From Amia ocellicauda (taxonomy: Eukaryota; Chordata; Actinopteri; Amiiformes; Amiidae): DNA of 64,000 nt. The stretch is taken from the NCBI RefSeq assembly GCF_036373705.1, contig NC_089851.1, positions 46,621,470 through 46,685,469 on the forward strand. The letters are read 5' to 3'. The position numbers and the translations under genes are program-made. Position 1 is the first letter of the stretch. Each line of letters begins with the position of its first letter. Shown here in pieces: positions 13,801 to 26,800 of the stretch. The notes beneath the pieces were generated by a model. It was not told the origin of the DNA, searched no databases, and worked only from the letters and a program-made list of their open reading frames with translations.

Positions 13801-14460
13801 GTATACATTGTATGTTAAAGGAAAATGCCTGTTGCTGCTAGTTGTGTGCTAATGGGACTGGGGTGGGCTACTTGAACTTCAAGGGAATCATTTATCTCTG
13901 TAAAGTCCATGTATAGTATGGAATCAGTTGCCATTAAAAATAGTCAAAAACACTTTAAATGAAGTGGAAGATGAATATCCTGCTTTGTGTTCATTTATTA
14001 TATCTAATTTAAATGTTCTTGTAATGCTCAAGTAGTGGCCTTTTTGAAGAAATCAGAAACCAATGGATTTTGCTGGACTGCATAAGAAATAATACATTCT
14101 GCACTAAGTAGCTTTCACAGAAGACTAGGAAGTGATTTACATTCTAGTTTGATATATTAATAATTATAACAAGGCACAGCTAGTGTTGTGGAATGTCTGG
14201 AGCCTCACGTTCCCTTTTGATGTTTTTAGGAATATTTTATGCATTTCTGTATGGTTTCATTTGAAGTGGGTAATAATTTGTTAATTTCCAGAGAAAATAC
14301 TGTGCCTTCTGCATCCATTATTCAACTTATTTGCTCAGCACCTGTCAATGATAATGGAAAGCATCTCTACACATTGTAGACAGGGCAGTGTCTTTGCTGT
14401 GGATGGTTCTGAATTTGTACTTATATCAATAAACATGTACAGGGTGTGTGTCCACATTAC
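10823..14460 (+). other. cdv3: cdv3 3'UTR (probable)
   Basis: About 3.6 kb follows the cdv3 stop without splice structure or a recognisable gene. Candidate poly(A) signals AATAAA occur near 11594, at 12229-12234 and at 14428-14433, so alternative 3' ends are likely. An A-run of roughly 27 nt sits near 12892-12918. Assigning this stretch to the 3'UTR is an inference from position and poly(A) signals. Mammalian CDV3 also has a long 3'UTR. Confidence 0.5.
14428..14452 (+). terminator. cdv3: Strong candidate distal poly(A) signal of cdv3
   Basis: AATAAA at 14428-14433 is followed 10-20 bases later by a GT-rich element (GGGTGTGTGTCC), the usual arrangement for a functional vertebrate cleavage site. 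It is the last good candidate before the repeat-rich intergenic DNA. Confidence 0.5.
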
Positions 14461-15393
14461 AAAGGGAAGTAGTGCCATCGTTATTTGTTTAAAGTAGAAC
14501 TTAAGTAAAATAAGGATTGAATTAATCTTCCCTATTATAATGGCAAAGCTGATCTCTGCACATTGTTGAGGAAAACAACATAAATTTCAGTCATGATCAG
14601 AAAAAAATTGAAGATTTTTTATTCTGAATGTTAATGTTAACTCAATTTAGTGGTTGAAACAAATGTGATACTGGGATTATAGGATAACGGAGGCGTTGCT
14701 GTCTTGCCAGAAAGCATTTGTATCGGCTTTCCTTCCCATTACCTTGACTTGAAATTCGTTAAAGGCCTTTATTTCTATGCAATTATGTTTGTTATTCAAG
14801 CATCAGGATTTAAAATTCAGTCATTTTAATATTGACCTAATACAAAATAGAAATTTGCTAAATATATTTGTATCTAATTACACAAACTATTGTCTATGAA
14901 GTATAACTGTATAACTATTATTTTACCATCTTTAATTTTATTAATCTTCTCCAAAACAGTAACATTTGTTATATTATTCAGCACTCGAGAAACACTGAGA
15001 TTATGAGATTATGACCTTTAAATGACAAAGCCAGGGTGGACAGACAAAGGTACACACAGTACAGAGTCCATGCATGAGTCCCCAAATCAACTCTGCAATG
15101 GTCCCTGGCCTCTCCTTTCAAGTAAATTTTAGGAGGCTGCCTCCACAATCCCTTGGGCTCCAGGCACTGAGAGTTGCAGCCTGTAGTGCTGGACTGCACC
15201 AGCTGATGTCGCTGCACTATATACACACACAACACTTATATCTCAATTTCAGTGCCTCTTATGGAAACACTCAAGTTTTTTTCCTTTGTGGTAAGCATGT
15301 TTTTGTGCACAAATGCTTTCTTATTTATTCTATATTTCTCTCCATCTCCCTCTAAAAGTAAAGTGTATATAATATGTATGTGTATATGCATGT

Positions 15394-16224
15394 GTGCCTT
15401 GAAAAAGTATTTGGTTAACCAACATTTTTTCCACATTTTGTTGTCTCAGATTAAGAATTTGAAATCGATCAAAAGTAACTAAAATCTTGCAACAATTTAT
15501 CATAAATTCAAAACTGAAATTAGCAGATTAAAGTAGTTGCAAGACCAGATTTGCTCATGTGCAATATATAACCTCAACAAGTCACACGATTTGTGTGAAA
15601 AACTAGTGGATCATCTGCTTTAAATTAATTTGTGAGGATAAATACCACTCTCTGTATGGTCCCATGGTAGGGTAGAGTCTTTCAAAAGAAAATCAAAATG
15701 AAGATGAATAAGTATTCTAAGTCAGGGATATGAATCCTGGCTAAAAGCCTGTGCCAAAAAACTCAAACTATGAAGGAAGATTGTCTTTCTACAGGACAAT
15801 GATCCAATAGACACTGCCAGAGCAATACTAGATTGGTTTAAAATGAACAAAATAATATCCTTGAGTGGACCACTGACAATCTGTAGCAAGACCTCAAAAT
15901 TGGTGTCCGTCACCATTCCTAACTAATCTGACACAGCTTGAGCAATTTTGCAAGGAGGAATTGCAAATATTGCTCTTTCACGGTGTGCGAAGTTAATAGA
16001 GACTTCTCTGAAAACAGTACTGGTTTTAATAGCTGCCAGAGGTGGTTCAACCAAGGTGGTTTTATTTTTTATTATGGTTTACTTTTTTCTTTGTTTTTTT
16101 TTGGGGGGGAGACTCTGCAGAAGCCTGACTCACTAATACAAATTCCCAATCTAATGCATCAAAATCTCAGGCTGTGAGACTCTTCAATGTGGAAAATGTT
16201 GGGATCTGAATACTTTTTCAAGAC
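15394..16224. mobile_element. Decayed Tc1-like element
   Basis: Inverted ends carry CTTGAAAAAGTATT (15399-15412) and its complement AATACTTTTTCAAG (16209-16222). Further pairing extends outward through ATGCATGT-type sequence. The interior, read on the plus strand, still has short Tc1 transposase-like stretches around 15790-15900 (FLQDNDP-like and ILEWTTDN-like) broken by stops and indels. A TA microsatellite follows immediately. This is a dead relic. Confidence 0.65.
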
Positions 16225-16238
16225 ATATGCATGTATGT

Positions 16239-16242
<4 letters not shown>

Positions 16243-16284
<42 letters not shown>
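16243..16284. repeat. (TA)n microsatellite
   Basis: About 40 bp of uninterrupted TA dinucleotides directly follow the right end of the Tc1-like relic. Confidence 0.9.
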
Positions 16285-16289
<5 letters not shown>

Positions 16290-17379
16290 GAACGTATTGG
16301 ACAAGTATGGAAGGGTTAGAGATAAAATGGTAAAAGCAGGTTGATCGGATGACATGATGGTAAGTGTAGATTACATGATGAAAAGAGCAGAGAGAAAAAG
16401 GCGGCTAAGGAAAAGGAGATGCTAATATTGGAAGGTGAAAGGAAAGAAAAACTAAGCATTAATAAACAACAGTGGGAAATATGTAAAATTAGGTTATGAG
16501 CATAAAAAAGTAAACGGGATATAAATCAGGATGAATGGGCAAGAAGAGCCATATGTATCCTTTTGTATTTTGGATGGGGATTCAAATAGAAATCGGGATT
16601 TGTTCTGCTCTAGATCGCACATGGCAGTGAAATATTAGACAAATAAGAAGTGGGTGACTTGCTGCCTCAAGTTTAAGGAGCTCAGGCTCTGATGAATAAT
16701 ATATATATATATGGGAATATAACTGATTAATGTAATTAAAAAAATGTTGAATTAAAGTTCACTTGCTTAAACATTTGAAAAAACTATATAGTGAGGGGAA
16801 AAAAACAATCCAACGGACCTCATTTAAATCCCACATAGATCTTGTAGATTGGAAATATGCTTTTTTAAGTCAATTGCAAAACTCTTCAGAAATACATAAA
16901 TGAAAACAACAACAAAAAATATTTGTTAGTGTTTTTCAAGTGTTGCTGTAATTAACTGGCATCTTAAGGAGCATAGCCTTGCATGTTTCTGGCCTAATGT
17001 GCTCTACAGCAAATACAATAGAATTTTATATTCCCACCATCACCCAAGGGCTTTGTGAAACATTTAAACAAATTTGACTTTCAAGTAAAACATCACCACA
17101 TTAAAACGTTATTTCTCATTTACATTATTCTATAGTAAATATGTACATATTACACAAAGACAGCTCAATAATGAAACATTACAAATATTTTAACTTGATG
17201 GTTTTCAAAAAGACATGACCTGTACTACTGCTACTCTTGCATATTTTTCTATCCAGATACTGTCAATGTAGTTGGCATAATATAGCCTAAATCATTTTGT
17301 TTATATTGATTCTGGCGTGTGCATAAAAATAATAGTTAAATAGTGATTATTATATGGGAGAGTTTGGACTGAACAGAGG

Positions 17380-17843
17380 AATGAACGCAGCTCCAGAGAT
17401 TGCAAATCTGCGCAGAACTGCGGAAGTCTGCGCTGCAAAACGTGACCGATGATCTTATGATCGCTGTCCCGTCTGTGTGTCGCTGATTGGACGAGACAAA
17501 TCCAGATCATGAATACAGCTTCCGATTGGACAGCCTCGGTGTCAATCAAATCTTCAACTAACAACAGGAAGAGGAACTATATGGACTGAATCTCTTATTT
17601 TACAATGGTTGGACAGTTATCGGCCAGTACGAGTAATGTGAACAGTTATATTTGTATAGTACTGAGTGGTTCCTAATTATATGCAACCTACTGTTTAAGG
17701 ACGTCATTTTGCGTTTGCAATAGTAGTGAGAAGAAAAACAAATGGTATTGCTCTGATAAAATGACAATACTGTGATTTTAACTTCGTCTCTTGTAGACTA
17801 AGCGTTTTCGGGGATACTGCAGGCACACCGCAGTCAAAGCGAC
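17380..17843 (+). promoter_or_regulatory. spg11: spg11 promoter and 5'UTR region
   Basis: Two inverted CCAAT boxes (ATTGG at 17486-17490 and 17525-17529) lie about 320-360 bp upstream of the spg11 ATG. The surrounding DNA is locally CpG-enriched compared with the AT-rich flank. No TATA box is obvious. The start site is not determinable from sequence, and an upstream non-coding exon is possible. Confidence 0.4.
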
Positions 17844-20800
17844 ATGATAAAAATGCTGAACAGATCTGACTATACCGAGAAAGGCGCTCTTGAAATCCTG
17901 CTGGTGTCGGACACAGGCATTTGTGAAGATGTGCCGACCATCGTTCAAACTAAAGCTGCCAAAAGCCCCTCGTCGTGGCTTTGCTATTTGACATCCAGCG
18001 GCAGCCTGCAGTTCAGGGAACCGAGTGCAGACGGTGGCAGCGGGCGCTGTGTGACAATGACTGATGGCACCTACACAGAGTGAGTGAAATCTGAAAGCAT
18101 GCCTACTGCCAATGCCTATAACGTGATTATGCTATATTCTTCTCCTCCTCTGTACATACATTTTAATGTCAACCAAAATGGAGTAATCCATCCTTGATTT
18201 GTTTGGTGTGTGCAGCTTCCTATGGGAGGACGTGTCCGGGCCATGTTCAGACAGGGGTGGTCTGAGGCTCCTGGCTCTGACTGCTGCCAACGAACTGAGG
18301 CTGTACCAGCTGGCAGAGGCCGGGGAGGAGGCTGCGGTGCCCTGTGCAGGAGTGTGTGCCCAGGACAGCCTCATGCGGCTGGTGGAGGACAAGGACCTGA
18401 GTGAGTCCTGTCCAACACAAGCTGTCATCTGTCACACATCTCTGCCCTGCTGCCCATACACATGTGACTGAGGGCTTCACACACATTATTAAGAGAGTAA
18501 CTTCACTAGTATCCCTTTTTAGTTATTTTCATCCTTCCATTTATTATTACAACAGTGTGGAGACGTCTGTTTTTTTTTGTTACCACACATGTGGCACAAA
18601 TGTTTCTTAGACCAAGTATCTCAAAAGGAGAACACTTAATTTATGTCTCTAAGGAATGTCTGAGATATTCATAACACAGTATACAGGACTGCACTTGAAT
18701 GACTGATTTGCTGTTGATTTTTAATGTACTTACACCTGACACACACAGTTGGTCCCAATTAGTAGTCTTTGGGTAAATAGTTTGCAAACTGCCCATCTAA
18801 TTATTTCACTTTGAAGTGGGCAGTGTTTCTACAGGGATCATAAGAAATATGTGTGTTTGTTTTCTATTACCCCTGTAAATAATGCATTTCACCATGAGCT
18901 TCCACCCGTGAGGTATAGAAACAATGCTGTACAAATGTGAGCCTTTGACTTGGACTCATTACTGTGGAGGGCCTGGCCCATAATGTCCTGTCCGCTCTTC
19001 TTGGTTGGTGTTTTGCTCATTTTGGTTGTTTATTTTCAGGCATATCTCATTGTGTGTCCCTGAGGCTCCTGTGCTTTGGGAATACCAGATGCATTGTGCT
19101 GCTAAATAACTGCATTCTAGTGCAGCTTGTCTGGGATGAGAGAGGGGAAGACCCTGTGATCCTGAGCTGCTGCAGTGTGGGCATCCCTCCCCAGGCCCTG
19201 GACAACATAGCAGACTGCCAGATCTGCAGGGGTTCCCTCTTCATACTGGCCAACACTGGGCATATCTGTATCCTTGACTGCTGACAAATGATGTGCAAGC
19301 GTGTTTTCAGTGCCTAGCAATTAATATTGTTAAAGTTGCATAATTTATTTCACTTCACAAACCATCTTGGATTTAAACTCAAATAATACTAATGTCTACA
19401 AAATTAAGAAATTATCCTTTGGTATCCTTGACATAGCTCCACAGATATATTTGACATGGCAGATGGGAAGTACCTGGCCAGTGTGGATCTGCCTCTGTAC
19501 CATTCAGCTACAGCTGTTGACAGCGACACTGTGCCCAGTCTCGCTTCCTTCTGCCTCTTCCAGGTGTCTGAGGACCTCAGCACTGTTGTTGCAATCACCT
19601 GCTTTAACTCTGCCATTTGTGTCAATCTGAACAACTATTTCAGGTAAACTGGTGACTGAGATTTGTCAATGGAATATTCAAGGGTAGTAACTGTTATTAA
19701 GGTAGAAAAACATCTAACAACACTGATGTTGCACATGAATTAAATCAGTTTTTATGTGTATTTATGGAAATAATTTATTATTTAGCTAAGTGTTTAATTT
19801 AACTCCTGTTTGCATCCCAGCTATACCCTGCAGGATAGCCATTCAGTAAACTCATATCTTGATTGATTGATTACACTATGTAACACAATTTTTGTTAGTG
19901 GGTAGTAAGTAGGGCTGGGTGATATGACTTAAAAATAATATCTCAATATTTTTAGAAGTTTGGGTGATACATGATATATATCTCTCTTTTTTCTCTTTTT
20001 TTTTTTTATCCAATCAAGCCACAAAATAAGACCAAAGACATTCAAACTACAAGTATTTCGTTAATCCTTCAATAATCAAAACTAACAAATACTACATGCA
20101 GGCTGTCATGATAAATATATGCAGAATGCAACACATTACAGGGCAAGTGTTGTGTGATTACTATTACGTGTGTTATGTTGTTATGGGATAAATATACGTG
20201 TGTGTGTATATATATATATACATACATACATACATATATCAGTTTAAAAAATAGCTGGCGTTACAATAGTTTTAATAAATCTTAAAGGCGGGGTGCCTTT
20301 TCCCAAGGATTTTATATAGAACAATTATCCGGTCAAGGATGGACAGCAGCTCCCGTCTAAAAACAGTCCATATTCACCGATGTCTCAAAAATGATTTATT
20401 AGAGAAAAGTGAACATCATAATACTTACGCGTTTCGACTTATCTTCCTCACAGCACATCTATACATACACACAGTATGATTTACTGTCACATAACAACAA
20501 TAACACACGTAATACTAATCACACAACACATGCGCTGTAAGGTGCAGATTCAGGTAGATTTAGCACAGCCGGGTATATAGTGGCGCATTTAACATCTGCT
20601 AGACAGAGACATTTCTTCTCTGACTGTTGCGTCTCGATTCTGCTTACAAGTACAGCATGTTGTTAATACAAAATAGTTATAATAATAATAATAATACAAC
20701 TGTTGAACCACTTCACCATCATAATAAAAAGAAAATGATACTTTCTGCATGTGTTTGCATTGCTTTCCAATGTATTAAAATGCAAACAAACATTATTATT

Positions 20801-23800
20801 AATTTTATACAAATGATATCAGTCTAAATTAGCGGGGGTGGGGGGTGCCTGCAGATCGAGTTTAGCCCGGCGACGAGAGCGGGGCGCAACGTGTGCGCTT
20901 GCGCATTAAAGTATCTCTCGGTTGTGTTAGTTATTCCGTGTCCAGTTCTCTCTCCTCCATGTCTGTGTTTCTGATGCACATTTCTTACTACATCCAGCAC
21001 GTGTGGAAGAACCGGGAAGAACACAAAGCGTCCCAATGACGAAAAATACTGCCGTAAATATTGTATGTTGCGACACCACGATATAAACGATATAGCATAA
21101 AATGAAACGATAGACGTTTTTCTATCGTCATAGGATATATATCGTCATATCGCACAGCCCTACTAGTAAGTGTTATTTCCTAATTGTTTATGCCTCAAAA
21201 GTATAGAAAATGCCTGTTATTCCCCACAAACTTTCCTTTTGTGACCAGGACAGTGATATTTTGAAATGTAACTATTTCCAATGTGGAAACGGGTGACTTT
21301 GTGTATTTTCGTTCACATAAAGTAAAAAAAACAACAACATGTGAATCCAAATTAACATGTATTTATACTAAAGTAATACAAAAATGACTACAAAAGATTT
21401 AGAAGTGAGCAGTTTTTTGAGATTTACAATTATACTGTATATACAAAAATATCACTGTCCTGGTCACAAAAGCAAAGTTTGTGGGGAATAATAGATGTTT
21501 TCTATACTTTTGAGGCATAAACAATTAGGAAATAACACTTACTTCCCAGGAACAAAAAATAAATAAATGTGTTACACTGTGTTATCCAACCTGTTAGTCT
21601 CTGAGCTCCACTCAATCTGTGCATCCCTGCAGGAGGTTCCCGGACCACCTGCTGTACCGCGTGGACCCCAGCCGCCTGCCCTTCAGAGCTGAAGGGGCCA
21701 CAGACCAGGACAGCCTCTCCAGTGCAGCCTGCAGCCAGGCACAACTTGGAGCCTCCTTCCACACAGACCGGTGAGGGAAAAACTGACAAAACCTGTATCC
21801 TATATATATACACGTTTCCTCACAGTTACAAATCTTATCAGTTGTAAACTAATTTTATATTACTAATGAATAAAACATTTTTCCTAATCTGAGATCAAAA
21901 CTAAACAAAGTTAAACAGTGATATGAACCGTCTCTTTCTATGCCTGTTTGTAAAGCTCCTGGGAGGCTCGCCTGTCATTCCTGTACAGCACAGTGAAGGC
22001 TCTACCTTCTCACTGTACAGCTGGGGCTACATGGTACCAGGACCTGCCACACATCGAGGGCTGGTCGGCCCCTGTGGCCTCTCCACCCCTCCTGTGTGCA
22101 GCCTCTCCCCTGGGCTTGGCTACTGTGCTGGCCAGCAAAGAGCCTTGCCAAGGGGCGGCCGAACTTCAAGTCACGGAGGGAGTGTTGCAGTTTCAGCTGC
22201 AGGGCAAGAGCCTTGCTCCTGCCACGCTGTCAGTCTCTGAGTTTTCTGCAGTTTTGACCTTCATCTCCCCTGGAAACAGTGAAGCCACCATCGTGTTCTG
22301 GGATCTTCAGACCCGGGAAGCAACCTACCACTGCTCTCACTCTGTGTGCGTGCCTGTGCAGCCCTGTGGGCAGAAGCAGCTCTGTCTGGTTTTGAAAGGT
22401 GAGGCACCACACTGTACTGTGCTGTGTGGAGTTTAGCATTAAGTCTAAACTCCCTTTAATGGAAACATAGAACAGTGATACGTCACTTTCCACACCTAAT
22501 GAAGTCCTAGTACTCTGAAAATCCTGTATGATACTTTACTGTAACAGATTGTGTGAGTCAAGCAGTGCTGGTAGAAAACTGCTCATGCCATGTGTCTCTT
22601 CTCAGACAGTGGGCTGTGTTTACTGCTGTTTGGAGTTTCTCAGGAGGAGCTGCTCAACCGGCTGATGGTATACGGCTGCGCGGGCACCGTTGACTCCCTC
22701 TGCCACCTCAACGGCTGGGGCCGCTGTTCTATCCCCATTCACGCTTTGGAGGTACGCTCTGGAGCAATAGGGACAGCACCTCAAACTACTTGGAAAGCTG
22801 CCTCTGTCATCATGTGTCATCATAACATCATAGCGGTCTTTTAATCTCAAGCACCAAGCAGTGACCAACCTTAAACTGAACTCAGATTTTACTTAATCTG
22901 ATTTTAAGGTGTTGAGCTTTTCACTAGGTTTTCATGGGTTGGCGGAAACATCCCCTCTCCATAGTTCATAATTATTCTGCTGCCCTTTAAGTGGTGTTTT
23001 AAACTGACAAGCAGTTTGAGACTCCCTAATGTTATGTTCTTTTACTCTGTAAATTAGTTTTGAATAGGTCTTGTGTCTTTGTTTTCAGGCTGGACTGAAG
23101 AATCATCAGTTGGATACAGTCGATTTCTTCCTAAAAAGCAAGGAGAATCTTCTGTGTCCTCCTGCAGGATATAATCTGCTGGAACAGTCTGCAGTCATTC
23201 CAACACGTTCCCAGTTGAAAAGTAGGAGCCCTTCAGTTTCCGATAATCTAGTACAAGGTCTCATGATTACCAGTTCCTCATTTTGTAAATATATGTATCA
23301 AAAGCAAATAAGACCAAACCACATGTGTCCTGTTTCTGATGCTGATGCAATAAAGACAGGTCAAACGACCCATCCGTTAGAGTCCCATTGCAAAGAAATG
23401 AAGATAACTTGTGTGAATGTTCTACATGGCATGACAGTGACACACACTAACCTGCAATCTGCTGTGTGGTTGTATGTAATCATACTTTGTACAGTGATAT
23501 ATTAAGCAAAGGAGAGTGCTCATATGAAGTATAAAATCATATAATCATATAACCTGCGTTCTTGAATTAAGTGCCATTTTAAATCAGTGTCTCGGTGACA
23601 CAGGAAATAACTACCACATTTTTCTGGTCAGAGGAACTGTCTAACATAAGTAAAATATTCAACATTGCAGTAGAGGACAATTAAACATAGTTTATCTGGT
23701 GTGTCTCTGGTAATATTGTGACAGGTGTGTATATAACCAATAAGAAGAGAGCACAAGATAACTGATAACTGTCATCTCTTACTAGTTGTTTGCTTGTGTG

Positions 23801-26800
23801 ATGCATCTTTCATCATGCATAATTCTGTTTTATTATGATGCAGGTGTGGAGGATCTGTGCCCAGCCTTTGATCTGCTCTGCTCTGCTATCAAGGAGACCC
23901 ACGCTGAAGCCCAGAGCAAGCAGTTCTCTGAGCAGCTGCTCAGCATCACTCTGACCTTCCTTAACAAGCAAGTCAGGGAGATTCTTACTGGCACAGAAGG
24001 TAAGCTATTTCTGGGTCCTAATGCCTCAGCAGAATATATTGATGTGGTGAGTCCTTTGGTGTTGTTGCAATGTCCATCGTGGCCCCAGATTGATGTCTGT
24101 TATTCTCTCTTTCCGATTATCTGCAGGAAAGCAACACCAAACTATCTGAAGCGTCTTCTATACACTGAACCATATGAAATACAATATTTATACACATATA
24201 ATAAAGTATTCACTGTTCATTTAAAATCAGTATTCAGTGATTTAATTAGTTTCAGTAAGATGTGGGGATGTGTCCTTCGCTCTTCAGCTTGTTGTCTTGT
24301 ATTCAATCTGTTTGCAGAACTGGACGAGTGTTTGCAGGGGTGTGTGGATATTCTGAATGGCTACATATCTGAGCTGCGCTCCTTCATGAAGAGGTTCCCA
24401 TGGTCTCAGAGTGCCGAGTCGCCAGCCCCCAGCACTGACCACACACACACAGCTGACACAGGCCAGAGGCGAGAGTGGCGTTCTCTGTCCGCACAGGTCA
24501 GTGTCAGGACAAGAACACCACATACATACCAGAGAGAGGAGGTCACTTATTAATAGATTAATTAATAAGAATCCCAGAACCCCAACTGTTTGGGATCTGC
24601 TGCATAGATAAATTAATCATAGTTTCTTTTGTGTTTTTGGTGTTTGTACCTGCAAAGTAGTTTAATAATTTCCCTCCTCTAAATTCAAGCCTCCCATTAA
24701 ATAAGTCCTTCTCAGTATTGTTGCCATGGTTGTGTGCTTATGAATGGCTGCTGTACTGTTGGTTCAGGATGTGATCCAGAAGGCGATCATGAACAATGAG
24801 ATCCCAGAGGCCCAGGCCTTCTTCAGGGCTGTGCAGAACCCAGCAGAAGAGCTGGGGGATCTGCTGAACACGGGCCTGCTCCTGGCTTTCCGCTGCCTGG
24901 CCCGCAGAGAGGTGGAGCAGGCAGCCACGCTGCTCAGAAACATGGTGAGTTACCAGCACAGCCAGGGCTGTCTGTCAGTTATCTTCCTGTTGAGGGAAAT
25001 TGATTGAGCAGTACTTTTTGCACCAAATACAGCAGACATTTTGTCACACTCAAAAAATTTGATCCCCATAGCTTTTCTTTTCTTCTTTTTTTTGTTTTGT
25101 TAAAACATTAGCCATTTCTAATAACTTACTTTACTCATCCATTTAGCAACAATATGTTACTGAGTAGAAAAAATCTACAGAAAAAAAAATCAATAGATAT
25201 ACGGAATCTGAAAATGACAATCTTGTAAAACCCACAATATTGTTTTTTTTTTGGGGGGGTATAGTGTTACTTAATCATGTTAGCTCATATTCATACTGCT
25301 CTCTAATTTTATTTTATTTTTTAAAATGTTGGACATGTCTCCTTGCAGGGTTTTAATGTAAAGGAACAACTATACAGGATATGCCTATATACAGATGACA
25401 GAGATTTGAGAAACTTTGTGGTAAGCCACTTCATTTAAAAGATGTGAAAATGCACAAGTGATTATTGGGCTTGTTTATAGTTGGGCTTTAACTAGTATTT
25501 AGTGTTAACAATTAATTAAACTCACTGTTTGCCATCCTGTGACCCCCATTGCCATAGTCTCTGAATGTGTGCTGTATTCACAGACAGCCTGTTATTAAGG
25601 CCCTCAGTATAGAAATAATAATTACATTTTCCACTTTTTTCATAGGTTGAAGAATTACAGAAAAACAATTATTTGCTGGATAAGGATGAGACCATGGTAC
25701 AGTTTATTAAACAAGTCGAAAGTTTGTGTTTACGCCCAGCAAGACGGTGCACTAGAGGTCTGTCCAGAAGCAGGTAGGACATTTTGATCTCAATCAACTT
25801 GGGCAAACACAGTTAACCCTCCAATATGGCTTTAATTTTCATCATTCTGCTTGTTTTCTTCTTTTTGTGGTTATTTATACTGTTTGCTTTTCACTGGTTT
25901 ATGTTCTGTGGCAACTTGCGAAGGGCACAATACTAAATAAATACAACAAATGGTTCCATTCCACCTTAATTTCACTGTTGGGATGCTTGGATGTTTAAGT
26001 GGCTGCCTGTGAATTCTGACAGTGCATCTTTTCCATCCGGACTTCAGTCTTCTACAGAGGGAGCAGAATGACCCGAAATCTAAAGCTGTTCTGGAGAAGG
26101 CAGTGCATCCTGTTTCTGATCCACAGCCCCCACCCCCCGGCTGCCCTGGGATCCTGCTTGACTGGGCGAGCCACTGGGACCCAGGCCTGCAGAACACAAT
26201 CCTGCTCTCCAGGCTGCCCGAAGATGGCAAGTCCCGCATTGCTGATGGGATTTTTATTTCACAATTAACGTTAAAATTCTGTTGAATGTATCTGAAATTG
26301 GCTATCTGTTCTTGGGAGCTAACAGTCCTGTTTGTTAGCTTGAGGAGATTTTTCCAGTCCATCCATACAGAGCCCATCATTTGAAGATATATTGTGGTAA
26401 TGATCTGAAATTGTATTATTATGAATTTCTTTTATTTAAATTGAATGTACTGATTGACTTTGCCACAGAAATGTGTATACAGTACTCTGTAGTTATTAGT
26501 CTTATTTTCTCACTGTTAAACAGAATCAGTCTCCAGTTATTGCACTTTATTAGCTGTTGTTTTCAGAAGCTAATTGCTTATAGTTTTTTTTTTTTTTTTT
26601 TATATAACTAGCATTGCACGCCTGTAACTCTGAAGTGTTGTGGATGTACCTCACTTCTCTGCACGATAAGCCGAGAATCTGCCAGTGGATCAAGAACCTT
26701 CGCTTCCTTAATGGGAACCAGTCTGGTCCCTCTCAGTGGCCTCTACTAACAGCAGATACGGTCAATCACCACACCTTGTGCAGCAGCTATCTGAGGAATG

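Noticed and set aside
23786..24553. Single long open frame of 255 codons as a separate gene
   Set aside because: It is spg11 exons 9 and 10 plus the intron between them, which happens to be open. The flanking splice sites and spatacsin similarity explain it.
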